Assembly: GCA_018292915.2 (NCBI GenBank) | Contig: JACVVK020000147.1 | Coordinates: forward strand, 361,001 to 425,000 | Direction of reading: 5' to 3' | DNA length: 64,000 bases | From: Batillaria attramentaria | Lineage: Eukaryota > Mollusca > Gastropoda > Batillariidae | Shown here: piece by piece, positions 24,401-38,900 of the stretch | Numbering within the stretch: the first letter of the stretch is position 1 | Layout: the number at the start of each line of letters is the position of its first letter | The notes under the pieces: model-generated | The model's input: only the letters and a program-made list of their open reading frames with translations | Database searches by the model: none | What the model was told of the DNA's origin: nothing | Made by a program: the position numbers and the translations under genes

Positions 24401-26353
24401 CACAGATACCACAGAGCGAGCTCAGAATGATCTACAAGCAGAAACATGGTAGCATTGGCCCCTTTCATAAAACACACCAGTATTACATCACAGCACCTAG
24501 AAATATTCACTCACATTCTGTTCCTCTTGGCGGTTTTCACAGGCGGGAAGAGGCAACATGAGCAGTCTTGGGACGTTGTCGCCACATACTTTCTGTGAGC
24601 GGTAATGCCAAGAATAGCCTGTGTGTGTCCCTCCATTGTGTAGACTAGGGTACCGTGGCTTGCCTCCAGAACCTGCACATATGAACTCAGCAATGTCACC
24701 CTGTTCGCAGTTGACTGGGGCATCCCTCAGCATTGCCAACACACTAGTCCGAGCTGACTGGATATTTCAAAAAGTCTTGAACTGCTCACCCCATCACAGT
24801 TTAGGGGAAGCAGCTGCTCCTTTTCTCTGTTTTAACGTCAGTTATATGCCTTGAAGTTCCACTAGCTTTAGTATGGGTCTTGGTAGCCATTGTCTTTGGT
24901 GGAACTTCTCATGGAAATACTTTCAACATTTTTCTTTTCTATTTTTTAATACTTTTTTTCTCGATAAGCTTTATCATCTGATGCTGTGTACTGAGAATTC
25001 ATTTGATGAAACCCATGGATTGTGAAAAGTGCACTTCCCCGAACCATGGAACAGTGCAAACAACAACAACAACAAAACTTTTAACACTGGTCTTGAGGAA
25101 TTAATTTGTCATATGCTGGAAAGGTCACAGAGGTAGTCCAGAATATTCCATTCTCGGCAAGACGAAGCCTAAAATTTTGTCTAAAAAGTTTAGAATTTTC
25201 TGAAATTTGGCTGAAAGGTAAACCAGATAAGGCAGTTTGATTACTGGTTGAGTTTTTTTTTGTTCTATATCACTAAAAAAAAAAAATTTTTGTTTTTGTT
25301 TTGCCCAAACCGGTGCGCCCCAAGGTGCAAAAAGGCGTGTCATTAATGAGTTAAAACTCGTTCAAGAGAAATAGATTTCCCTGACAATTCTTGGTGAAAA
25401 CATGTCAGAAATACTGCAATGATACAAAGAGAAAAACAGTCATACGGAGGGATAAAGCATTTAAGTGCACCATGACCACAAATTACTCACATGGGCCTTG
25501 CAGTCATCAGATCCTGTGATAATGTGGTTGCCGTCTGTGGTGTAAGTGATGGCACGTACAGACATTGTGTGTGGCTTGGCTTGCCACAGTAACAGGCCTG
25601 CACAAACATGAAGAATGCAGCATCAGTAATGTGTCTAAGGACCGAAAGCATGGTGCACTGACAAGAGACAAAGTTCCTGCTCCATTCCCATCTACCAGTA
25701 GGCAAAGTAACTACACATACACAAATCCAGAAAGAAAAATAGAAATGAACAAACTGCACACTTAATCCTGCCTTCTAGGTAACTATGCTGGCAAATGACT
25801 ACAGGAAGACACACACAAAACAAGCAACTACACCCCCCCCCCCCAAAAAAAAACAAAAACCAAAAAACAATAAATAAAATAAAAAAATAAAAAAAATGGA
25901 CATAAACACACGTACACACATACAAACCCAGATGAAAAAAAAAAACCCAAAACAAAAACACCCCAAAACACATCAACAACAACCCCCCTCCCCCCCCCCC
26001 CCCCCAAAAAAAAAAAAAAGAATCCCTTGAAACAAAGACAAATAAATCACAGGAAGACTGTACTTGTTAAAAAGAAAAAAGAAAAAAAAAGGAAAAAACC
26101 TCAAAAAAAGAAACAACAAAACCCCTGCAGAAACAGAAAAAAAAGAGGAAGGAAAGATGCTACAAACCAATAATAAAGTGTTTCAAAGCTTTTACTGTAC
26201 CTGTGCCAACATCGTAGACACGCACATAGCTGGAGTGATAGCCGACAGCAACAGTGGTGCCATCCGGAGACAGAGCTGCAGCCGTCGCCGGGCCATCGTC
26301 CTCTGAGCCAATCACATGCAGGGGGATACCAAGCTCTCCAGACCACACCTGTA

Positions 26354-26404
<51 letters not shown>

Positions 26405-27957
26405 AAATAAAGAAATTATTCTATTTGTTGAAAACATGCTAATAACTAGAAACTGGATGACTTTCATTTGCTAAGCTTCGTGAGAAATTTGCACGGTAAA
26501 TCAACTGTAAGTCCTATATATAAAAGGTCAAACATGCCACTGACCTTGACCTTGTGGTCATCACTAGCGGTGATGAGGTCACGACCTGTGGGGGAGAAGG
26601 TCAAACGGTTGATGGGTCCTCCGTGTCCACGGATGTTGCCCACCTGAAAGAAGAAAGGGACACAGGTCACTGTTTGCTCAGACCTAAAGCTCAAAAATGA
26701 AATAAAGACAGTTGCAAAAAGAAGAAAAAGAAGAAAAAAAAAAGACCAGTAGGAAGAAGGAAAAAAACCAAAACAGGAGGCATGGTATGCACAGCCCAGT
26801 TCCTCTACGTCATCTCTAAATAGACATGAAGCTTTAAGCACAGCACCAACCTGGACACCTTTAGTCGCTGACCAGATCTTCACGTCTCCGTCTAGAGACG
26901 CCGAGGCGATATGGACACCATCATGCGAGAAGGCAACAGCACGGACTGAAGACATGTGACCACGTAGCACCTGCATCACACAGTGACAAAGAATTAGTTC
27001 CTTACCGGCCCCTGTAGTGTAGTGGTTAGCACTTCGGACTGTGGACCGGGAGACCCGGGTTCGAGTCCCAGCCGAGGCAAGCGGGATTTTCCAACCTAGG
27101 TCGGCTCCTACCCAGAGCGGGGTGTGCTATGGGCCCAATGGGGAGGCTGTTGCCACACAGCCGAGATTCACCCACTTCATTGGTGTGACTTTGGGGGTGC
27201 TTCCCTTGGTATGACATGTCTTATGATGTGGATGATTACACGGCTGGCACCGCAGGTGCCGTAGTTCCCGGGCCTGGTTAATGCCGGGATATTTATGAAA
27301 GGAAGCGTGAAATGCGGCCCTGTCCTGCAGTCCCACACCACACAGACCTCCATAGCATCATCTTACCATCATCCTCATCTCCATCATCATGCATAATAAA
27401 AATTGCCCCAACTTCCGAGCCCTCCGTGGATTCCACCCCTTACCAGGGAGGAACACCACTGGAGCCAGCAAAGAGTTGTGGCAGCAACAAAAACAAAAAA
27501 AAAGAGAGGAAAAAAAGAGAAAAGAATTAGTTTCTTATGTGTAGTAAAAAGCAAGGCTTCATATCCCTGTCAAATATCAGGCACAGACCGATTCATTTTT
27601 TTAAATGTCCGAGTACTTTCATGTCAAGGTGGACATAGACATGTATTATGCAGGACAAGTGTGCTAGATTTTAAGGGTTAGCCTGGACTTTGTCCTATTA
27701 TAGTTCCTGTGAGTATAAAGGCCTCAACAAGCACAGGAAAGGGGCATGGCACCCCACTTAAGGCTGACAAAAGAGACAGTGAACCTTTGCGCATGGTCAG
27801 GCTAATGCAGGCATGCTAGTGGATCGACGTGCCAACTGTCTGTAAGAATGTACATCCCATTATCACAGTGCCCCATGGAAAGGTGAGAAGATGAGCAAAC
27901 ACAGAAACCTGAACATTAACATACACTTATTTCAAAATGCAACCAAAAAATGCTCAG

Positions 27958-28011
<54 letters not shown>

Positions 28012-29429
28012 GACACACAAAGAATGAAAGTGATAAACTTACAGCCTTGCGAGTTTTGTGGAAAATGTCGTAGATCCTGATGAGAGCATCCCAGCTGCCT
28101 GTCACAATCAGCTGACCCTCTGGGTGGAATGCCACGTCATTGACAGGACTGTGTACAAACCAACTGATTATACTGAGCCATTTAAAACCACAGGTCTCTC
28201 TCTCTCTCACACACACATTCTAGGACACAGACTGATCACACAAGCACTCTTTCTCTCTTTTCAAATGCATGCGCACGCATATTTACGTGAACAATTCAAG
28301 TGTCAGTGTCAGTGATGGCCAGTATTATCAGATATTCTATAATCATTATAGCATTATAAATAAGGAGATGTTGCTTCCAAGCAAGCAGGTTCTCACCAGC
28401 CAAGGTCAAAGTCACAGATGCTCTGTCCTTTAGCAGCATTCCAGATACGCACAGTAGTGTCCCAAGAAGCTGATGCCACAAGTTTACCACTAGGGTCACC
28501 TGCGCACGCATTCACACGCCGTGTGTGTCCTTGCAGATGCGCAATTCTATGGGCAAAAAATATGTAATATATGTCTCTTGTAATGATACATGTAACAGGA
28601 AAAATACCGTACGGGATCGTAAGAGGTAAGGTGGATGTGGAAAGGTGAAAATACAGTTTCAAAGGTACTGTTAGGTGACAAACTTAGTTAGGCCTGACAC
28701 AATCTGCTTAAAATCCAGAGATTAAATTTGTTAATGTTAGATCTACAGATACCAGTACAGAAATTGGAAAAAAAAGGGGGGGGGGGGGTCAAGAGCTCTT
28801 ATTTGTATTGAGGAACTTTCTTTCACAGACATAACAAAGAAAATACAGAGGGCACATGTATATATGTATTTATTATTATGATGTGCACAAGATTGCTGTC
28901 CTGAATCCTCCACATGTCCAGTATTTTTCTTAGGTATGTGCGCCTGGTTTGTATTTGCCTCCATGGCCTATGACTGTGACACTACTATACTCATATGTCA
29001 GGTTAGTTCATGTATGTTTATAGTGCACACACAGTGTTCTCGTCCTTGTCATTGTATTGTTCATATATATATATATATACACACACACCAAAAACAGAAT
29101 AAAAAACAACAACAACAACAAAAAACCCAAAGAAAATACCAGAACTCCAGAAGCATCCAAAATGAATGCTGACTGTATAGCAACAGTCACACTGGATGTG
29201 TCCCCATTACATGCCAATATGAAGCAGCAGACTATGTACCTGTGTCCTTGCTCCACGTCCCACAGACTGAGTGTTTTATCCAGAGAAGCACTGCACAGCA
29301 CACTCTGGTTGATAAAACAGACGTCTGTTATGGCGTCTGAGTGACCACGGTAAAAACGCACCTCCTGAAAACCAAAATCCATTTTCATTATGGAATACAA
29401 TAGTTTACTAAAAATGGTGTATTTACAAA

Positions 29430-29480
<51 letters not shown>

Positions 29481-29998
29481 CACTGTTTGATAGCAAATGT
29501 GATAAAATAACATTTTTAAAAGCACAATGAAAAATATTAAACACGCCAAAGTACTCAACTTTCAAAGTACCCAACAGAGTCTTTTAAAACCGCTTTGAAA
29601 TCTCATTTCTTCAGCTGTATTATACAGACTACGTACGCTACCATCACTGTCACCATCATTGTCATTTTTACGAAGTCATGTTAGGATGTATCATAGCTGT
29701 GTGTATGTAGTGTGTATGTGGCGTGTATTTCATGCGTATATAATGTGACATGTATTTCATGTGTACTCTACTATTGTGATGCGCCCAGAGCTTCAGCAGG
29801 AGGTTGGGCGCCAGACAAATCCTCATTATTAGTATTCTTATTATTACTAATACTCCAAAAAAAAAGACTGAATTACAGAACGGTTACATTTGTGCACTGT
29901 ACCTTGCCAGTAGCCATGTCATAGAGTCGCACCAGACAATCCAATCCTCCGGACGCAAAGTATGTACCATCAGGCGACACAGCAACGCACGTTGCAGG
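14087..29998 (-). CDS. TEP1: TEP1 WD40-repeat exons (about 18-20 blades)
   Basis: Exons: 29903-29998, 29240-29364, 28397-28546, 28043-28148, 26851-26970, 26545-26643, 26201-26348, 25491-25597, 24515-24672, 23976-24075, 21955-22080, 21218-21325, 20433-20577, 19685-19878, 19196-19410, 17790-17856, 17352-17479, 16811-16966, 16112-16247, 15314-15517, 14523-14624, 14087-14215. Typical blade cores are [11 protein letters not shown]...[19 protein letters not shown]...[22 protein letters not shown]...SDDHKVKVW, and [12 protein letters not shown]. Two or more propellers wrap the vault or RNA partners. In vertebrate TEP1 this region is needed for scaffold function. The protein ends YTLHWRQ. Confidence 0.94.
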
Positions 29999-32900
29999 CT
30001 GCAGATAGTGAAGAGTGTGATGAAACCCCCCCACACACACAGATTGATAGCTCATGCATGCTGGTGCTGTTCTGTCAGTGTGTGTATGGAAGTGTTTGTG
30101 TAATAGACACCCCCCTCCCCCCCCCACACACACACACACTGATAGAAGCTCATGCATGCTGGTGCTGTTCTGTCAGTGTGTGTATGGAAGTGTTTGTGTA
30201 ATAGACCCCCCCCCCCCCCCCCCCCACACACACTAATAGAAGCTCATGCATGCTGGTGCTGTTCTGTCAGTGTGTGTGTGGAAGTGTTTGTGTAATAGAC
30301 CCCCTCCCCCCCCCCCCTCCACACACACACACACACACACTGATAGAAGCTCATGCATGCTGGTGCTGTTCTGTCAGTGTGTGTGTGGAAGTGTTTGTGT
30401 AATAGACCCCCTCCCCCCCCCCCTCCACACACACACACACACACACACACACTGATAGAAGCTCATGCATGCTGGTGCTGTTCTGTCAGTGTGTGTATGC
30501 AAGTGTGTGTGTAACAGACAACTCCACTCGGCAAGACACAAGGCCAAAGCCCCACCCCTTTACTCTGCCGTGTATTGGCAAAACACAGTAGATCCATCAC
30601 ATCATTGTGTGAGAGAGACTGACGTAAGGGTCCTTTTTCCTCAAATGACGTCATTGAACTTACTGCTTTCTTTCCATGTTTCAGTCATCTCAAACTACAC
30701 GTGCTTCCCTCGTAGTGTCTGGCAAGAAAATTTGCCAGACCATGGCAAGTGTCGTGCTTATTATACAGCAGGACGCGACTGGCTGAATTCTGGGGACTAG
30801 CACCTCTTGACTGACAGGAGTGGAGTCATTCATTGTAACAGCATTGTAACACTGAACTGAACCATCAATGATGCATGACACTAACCTGCTGTAGGTTTGC
30901 CAGATGCAGGTAACAAGGGTCAGGTGACGTCGGCTTGTTGTCCCAGTCCATGCAGCCTGTGTCATCCTCGATCAGGCCGGCCGTCCTCAGCCGTCGCAAC
31001 TCTTGACAAACCAGGGAGTCTTCCGTCGAGTTACTGGCTTGTTGCCAAGTCAGAGCTGGGTAACTGTTGGAGACAGTTAACAATAAACCTGTATTTTACA
31101 GTGATAAAAGTCTTGGAACAAGTATTGTATTCCAACTTGGTGCTGATTAACTACACACTACACACCACAGAGACGTTCACGAAGCCAGTACCATTGCCAG
31201 TTGTCAAGGATTTAACCAATCACCCACCCAGCATCACCCACAATATAACCCAAGATCACTCTGACCATCACCCTCAAAATCACCCAATGTCTTTACAGAG
31301 AAGTATCTTACACAGGCTGTTTATCATCATCACTATGACAACACTTCCTGACCTTGACAGTATGTGCAGGTTGGTAGAAACGAAGGTCTGATATTCCTTC
31401 ACCCGTGGAGTCGCAAGGAATTTGACCTGCTCCTTTTCCATGGATTTTGTGCTGGCACCTGCTCAGAAACAAGCACAGAATAAGGCGTACAACATTGTAA
31501 GACCTCAGGTTAAAAAAACCTGGAAGCTTGTTGACCTAGGCATTATACAATAAAAGATGAGGCTTTCCTTGTATGACTGAACTGCCATTATTCATGAAAC
31601 ACTTATCACAACAAAAAGGACTGCCATATCATGTCAAAAAGATCAGAATTAAAAACACAAATTGAATTGGTCAAGATAAGTAGTCCTGTCCTATTGTGTG
31701 TTTGCTTGTCCCGTGAAGCAGCTGAATCTTCGAGCATAAACAATTGTCTCGGCGATCATCACAAGAGTTGTTTTTTTCTTTTGCTTTTTGGTATTCTGAT
31801 CCTTCAAAACACCTGCATGAATTCAACAGTCCTGAGAGTAAATGTAACAACAGAAATGATCCTACCTTTGGCACCTGCATGAATTCAACAGTCCTGAGAG
31901 TAAATGTAACAACAGAAATGATCCTACCTTTGGCACCTGCATGAATTCAACAGTCCTGAGAGTAAATGTAACAACAGAAATGATCCTACCTTTGGCACCT
32001 GCATGAATTCAACAGTCCTGAGAGTAAATGTAACAACAGAAATGATCCTACCTTTGGCACCTGCATGAATTCAACAGTCCTGAGAGTAAATGTAACAACA
32101 GAAATGATCCTACCTTTGGCACCTGCATGAATTCAACAGTCCTGAGAGTAAATGTAACAACAGAAATGATCCTACCTTTGGCACCTGCATGAATTCAACA
32201 GTCCTGAGAGTAAATGTAACAACAGAAATGATCCTACCTTTGGCACCTGCATGAATTCAACAGTCCTGAGAGTAAATGTAACAACAGAAATGATCCTACC
32301 TTTGGCACCTGCATGAATTCAACAGTCCTGAGAGTAAATGTAACAACAGAAATGATCCTACCTTTGGCACCTGCATGAATTCAACAGTCCTGAGAGTAAA
32401 TGTAACAACAGAAATGATCCTACCTTTGGCACCTGCATGAATTCAACAGTCCTGAGAGTAAATGTAACAACAGAAATGATCCTACCTTTGGCACCTGCAT
32501 GAATTCAACAGTCCTGAGAGTAAATGTAACAACAGAAATGATCCTACCTTTGGCACCTGCATGAATTCAACAGTCCTGAGAGTAAATGTAACAACAGAAA
32601 TGATCCTACCTTTGGCACCTGCATGAATTCAACAGTCCTGAGAGTAAATGTAACAACAGAAATGATCCTACCTTTGGCACCTGCATGAATTCAACAGTCC
32701 TGAGAGTAAATGTAACAACAGAAATGATCCTACCTTTGGCAACAAAGTCATCCATAAGCTGTGTGGCCTGTCCCAGCATGCACTTGGCGTGAATGAACAG
32801 CAGACTGCAAAGCGTGTCCTCAAGGTCATGGTAACATCCTGCATGGCTCTGGATTGATGCAAAACAACCCCAAATGACGTTCAGCTGCTTGTCATTTCAT

Positions 32901-35900
32901 ACATAAGAAGACATCTTACGTTCTCTTTCTTACTCTATACAGTATCAGGAACACAGACGCACACCTTATGTTTAATAATTCATGCAGCACGTATGTAGTT
33001 ACACAATACTTTCATAACAGAGTCCAGCGCAGCCCAGTGGATTCCCCCCCCCCTCCCCCCCCAACGCTGTGATTGTGAGTACACATAGCACCTCTCTCCC
33101 TGCCTCCCTCTCTCCTGTAGTGTTGATTTACCATAATTATGGATTGATTTAGTCTGCTACTGCAATACTGTCACAATGTATTTGTTCCACTCTCAGCATT
33201 ACCATAAGCTGTGCTTGTTCATACTCATTCATTGTTACATCTTGCCAACCTGTATCACAATAAACTTGTTTAAACCAAACAGACCTATTTTGCACTCTAC
33301 ACATGCTCAAGGGTGGTAGTGTTAGAAGGAAAACACTGTCACTGTTCCACCCTCTTGAAATTCAGTACTAGTTACAAGTACTTCCCGTTCTTGTGGAATT
33401 ATAAATGTGACTTGCACTCCAAGAAACCTTGGTATAACACTTAATAAAAGAAAAAAAAAATCCATCATATCAGTGTCGTCATGGAATTTTGATATTTCAA
33501 GAACAGCACAGGCGAAGTATACAATGCATATCATCGTGCACAATTCTTGAAACCCAGTTGTGATAATATTCCATAAATATATATAGCAGAAAATAAGCAA
33601 GACATCAGATTTAACACAGTGTGAGCTGGAGGAACTCGATACTGACCAGATGGTACGGCAGTTCACTGAAGGCACGAGCATTCCGTCCTTTCCATGTTCC
33701 ATCTCCGCCTGGGTCAGCCTGCCTCATGTAGTAACCTACAGAAACAAACATAATGATAATAATATATAGTTTTTCCTGGCTACTGGGCTGCTCATGGGGT
33801 AATTCTCTCTGAGCTACCCACCTTCCTGCCCCCCTCCCCCAGCAAAATTGAAGAATAGGATAGGTGGGTTGGGGGGCACTGCACCGCGGCGCCACACTCC
33901 CCCTGATTCAAACATGATACTGTCTGCTCATTTGGAGATGCAACCAAATTTCCCCATTACGAGCAGTTATGCAGTTAACAGTAAACAGAAGGAAACAAAA
34001 GGAAACAAGACAAAGCAGGATGCACAGAGAGACTAACCAGCCAGCAGACGGTGGAGTTGTTGTTCCTGTTCCGCTGCAGCACCACGTAAATATCGCTGTC
34101 GAATGGCCGTCTCAATCTCTGGGTGGGCCAATGTTAGACAAACACTCCTGTCACAAGCAATATGCAACTTACATTAGATAATGAACTCATCTATGGCAGA
34201 TCACCGAGAAGGGCAAAACAGGGAAATATGTGGTGTTTCATCAAGAAAGGAAGGAAGAAGGAAAAGAGAATGACGACGCTACAGGAATTATTTCTTTGTT
34301 GGGTCATTAGACTCATATTGAGGCACCTTGGTGCTGGTGGTCGGCCCTGGCTGGAAATTGACCCAAAACACAAACACGCACATACATACACACCACAACA
34401 GCCAAAAGATGTCACTGAAACAACAGTTAAAAAAAAAAATTCAGTGCAATTCTAGAAAATACATCAACTCATTGTGCATTCACACATCACTCACACACAC
34501 ACAGAACACATCCTAAAATAGCAGGAACAACATGAATCGGTAAAAGGCAAGTTGAAACAGATGGGCTTTAAGCTCTGATTTGAAAAATGACAGTAGGTTG
34601 CTGTCTCACGCTAGCAGGCAGTGAGTTCCAGACTGCTGGGGGTGGTAAACTGGAAACAGCGTGTGCCAAAAAATTTTTAAAAAGCAACTGTGTATATACA
34701 GGACAGAACAGAAATGGCAGCATGAAAGGAGAAAAATTTGTTCGATTCTACTCGGAGACAGCAGGATAAATAGTGTGTAACACAAAACCACCGACCCTGA
34801 ATAGGAACTGAGTGGGTTCAGGAATGACTGCACAGAGCGCTGAAGGTAGGCGAAGGTCGCTGGGGGGAGAACGGCAGAACTTGGGAATTCCTTTCGCACC
34901 ATTTCTCGAGGCTGGATCTTCTCTTTTTTTGCTTTCAAAGCCGCCTGCCACGCCAGTAGCTCAAACAGCTCCTCAGACAGGAGACCTAAGGGAGAAAATG
35001 TCATCAGTAATCAAATGAAGTTGCTGGTATCATAACCAAGAGTCAGTGTCACACCTACAGTACATGATGCTGTATCTCCCAGCAGATTTTCTCAGCAAAT
35101 CTTTGGTGCACTGCAGTGTAACCCTGCATCACCGAACAACTCCAGGGTCACAGATCATATGGAGCTATGTGGGTGGTGTCTAGCATCACACAGCAGTGTA
35201 ACATGGGCTGGCACTGACCAAACGGAAGCCAAAACACAAGTTGCAAAGCACAGCATCTGCCACAGCCACTGCAGTTCATTTGCATTGCCGGCAGACGTCA
35301 GCACATTGCATCAAGAGCTCTACATTTCATTCAGAGAATTTTGAGCACACAGACACACTCACAGGTACAACTGTTTCAAAGCAAAAGTTTTCTTTTGTGT
35401 AGCATATTGATCTTTGAATACTATGAACTGAGATAATGTGTATCACTCCACTGACCGTCTCGTGCACAGATGAGGAGGGAGAGAGTGGTGGTGACCAGGT
35501 CCACTCCGTGATCCGTCTCCAAGCGCTGTAGCACCTCCTGCATCAGCTGTGGCGTTGTGTGTGACATGGACTTCAGCTTGCTCGTCACCTGAACGACAGC
35601 AAACACCTAAATCTGGGCTCCTAATTCAACATTTCGATACTGCTGTTCTGAAAGAATTTCAGTCAAGACTTTAAGATGACTGGAAAGGTGGGTACTCTAG
35701 GGCTTCTGTGTCTTTTTTGTACCGTAGGGGGCGATTTCAGAAAGGGGGCACTAGATAAAGTCTGTATGAAGTTTGGCACTAGTGAGATTTGATCCTGAGA
35801 CCACCTCATCTCAATTCTAATGCTCAATGTGGTGAGTCACCAGACTCCCTGCTTAGAGATGATGTGCTAAGAATCACCGATAAGCAGTTAGGACTTCCAC

Positions 35901-38900
35901 GTAAGGCCCTTTTTCACTGCTCTAAGAGATGCTGCCACTCATGTAACTGCACCTGCATGGAGAATACACTCTCCACCTGTTAACTGCAATGAAGTACAAT
36001 GTACAATACCAATGACTTCACTGTCCAGCGAAAACAACATAAAACTGGTGTGTTGAACTGACCTTTTCAAAGACACCAAACACGCGCAGCTCTTCACAGG
36101 CAATCTTCAGGAACAGCGGACTGTGAGCCTCTTTCTTCATCATCAGGAACTTGAGCTGCAGATCAATGATTTGTAAATTAGAATCAACGTTTCTGAAACT
36201 GCTTGCTCTGTGTAGAACATACAACTCATGATAAAACAACAAAACAACAACAACAAAACAACAACAACAACAAAACGACGACGACAACAACAACAAAACA
36301 GTGAAGAAACAGAAACCAATTGCTGAATAAAAAGGTGGGTTGTTAGGTTGAAGCCATGAACAGGAATAACTATGCTGAGGTAAAGAAACATGAAACTACA
36401 GGCAAATCTGCCACGACAACCACCTCTGTAAGCCGTGCCCCTGCCCTGAGTTGCTCTTTCAGTTCTCTGAAAAATCACTACTTTCCCATCTCAACAGTGT
36501 GAAGTAAAACGATATTCAGACAAAGACAAAAATGACATGGGCATGTGTTTTACTGTTTGGTCATTCAGCTGGCTACACTTGTCCAATCGCATGTAGGATG
36601 TAACTTTGAAAGGTTAGGCACGCTTTCTGTCTGAACACTGCACCCTGTAAAAGCCGGCCACCTGTCAGAGGGCCAGTTTGACTTGGTCCCTGGGTGACCG
36701 TCCTGTGCAGGTTTGACTGTAACCAACTGGCTCAAATCAAATAAACCTAAGCAGCTGCATACCATGATCATCCACAGTATCAGACAAATGTATAACATCT
36801 GAACAACACAGAGGAATGAACAAACAAGTATATTCTGACAGATCAGAAGACAGACAAGCTGGGAATATCTGACCTGATTGTTGAAGGCAGACTCATCCAG
36901 GGCTTTGCGGTGAGCTGCCAGTGTCTGCCTCACCACCTCCGCTTTTTCAAACATGTCAAGGGCTCCCACTGTCACCACGTCTGCCTTCAGTCTCACCAGA
37001 GCCTTGTGACACATGTCACCTTCAACTGCTGATATCATCACAACCACATTCTGCAAAGAAGACACAATGGAATCAGATTAGCACAGACAAAAAAAAAAAG
37101 ATCAAATGTGATGGAATAAGATAGGGAGGTACAGTAAGTGAAGCTCCGGTGAGCAGTGGCAGTCTCGTCTAACTTGATGATGATGATGATGATGATGGAG
37201 TCTTGTCATAGCGCACGGCTCCACCCTGAGTGCTCACGGCGCTTAGGGAGAGGTTTTGAAAGGAAAGATTGTGGGGGGGAGGGGGGGGGGAGCTGCAGAT
37301 GATTACTGGCATGAGGCACTAAACACATGAGTCTTCAGGCACTTCCGGAATGCGGTAATGCTGACTGCCTCCTTCACTGTCTCAGGGACAGAGTTCCACA
37401 ATTTCGCAACTTCAGCAGGCGCCTTACCCAGCAACCATCACTAATGTCTTAGTGAGGAATGGATTCAATCCAAGACTGGGCTATGATCGTCAATGGCCAA
37501 TTCTTCCTGGCTGCTCATGAGGGGTTTCTCTCCGTGTTCTCTGCTGGGCTTTCCTCCCCCAGCAAAATTTAAAAAATACGTAGGTGGGTAGTGCTGTGGT
37601 GAACAGCAACGACGACTTGGCTTAACTATTTTACCGCTCCCAGAACCAAGAGTGCACCATTCCTTCTGCCCAACAAACAGAAACAGTTTTATCTCCATCA
37701 TGAAAATGAAAATAGCTGACCGGTGGAAGAGGCTGTGGGAGCCACTCCAGGTTGCATGGCTGGTGGGCCGTCTCCATCAGGTACAGGCCATCCACAAACA
37801 CAACCAGTGGAGAACTGGGGCTGCACAGGTCGCCTGCCTCTTTCAAGATGGTGCCAAACGTCACTGCCAAGTTGCTACAGGAAATGAGACGATATGTCAG
37901 ACAAGAACAGAACAGACTTGAAACAATTCATTGTGACGTGTTCTACTATACTGCACAAGAAAAACTGAAACCGCCATGTATTCTATTGTACTGGGCCCAT
38001 ATGTAAAACTTGAGGTTAATTTAACCCATGGCTATGGGCCTAACCCAGACTAGGACAAAGAAACCCCAAAACAAAATTAAATAAAAAAGGAAGCGAAGAA
38101 AGAAAGACAAAAATCCTTCTATAATGGCATAGACACCTTGCTGGAATGGATCCGCTTCCTGATCTAAAACAAAAAAGAAAATTTTACCCTTGAACTAGTT
38201 TAGTTCGAGGTTAGACTCTAACCCGGGACTAAACTCCCTAACCCCGACTTGTAGATGCGGGCCCTGAACATTAAAAGTTGTGGTGTCAGGTTTGCACAGT
38301 CTAACTTATAATTGAACATAAGGTGTGCGATCAAAGTTAATCCATCGTATTTTACTGCAAGGAAAAGTGTCTGCGGCATGTTGTGACACAACTTACTTGA
38401 AATCATCGGGGATGTGTGTAGTGAGGCCAAAGTTCCTTTTGATTTCCAGACAGAGGCGACGAAGCGTGGCTGCCAGACAGGTGGAGCCAGGTGCTGCACC
38501 TACAATATGGACGAAGACATTGTTCCCGCTGGCACAGTGCTTGGACTGTACGTACTCATAGATCACAGATGCCTGAAAGAACAATGCAGTAGGAGCCCAT
38601 GAACAAACCTTTGGTGGATGGGCAGACGTTTTGAGAATCAATATCTTTTGTGCAATACCGGTGATTTCAAAGAATACACTGGTAAAACACTGAACGAGGT
38701 GAACACTGACTGTGAAAAATGTATAAATATTTCTCCTGATCAAGGACCTGAAGCTACACAACCTAAAAATCAACAACAAAAAAACCCAAACACAACAAAT
38801 ACATGTAGCAGAGTGGTTTATGGTTGTCCCCTTGGCTACTAGCAGACGGCAGTCTAGACATTTTCCCTACGAGGAAGACATGATGTCATGCCTGAACATC

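Noticed and set aside
27005..27076. Functional tRNA-His gene
   Set aside because: A and B boxes are good, but the anticodon stem pairs poorly and the sequence continues into a SINE body with an A-rich tail.
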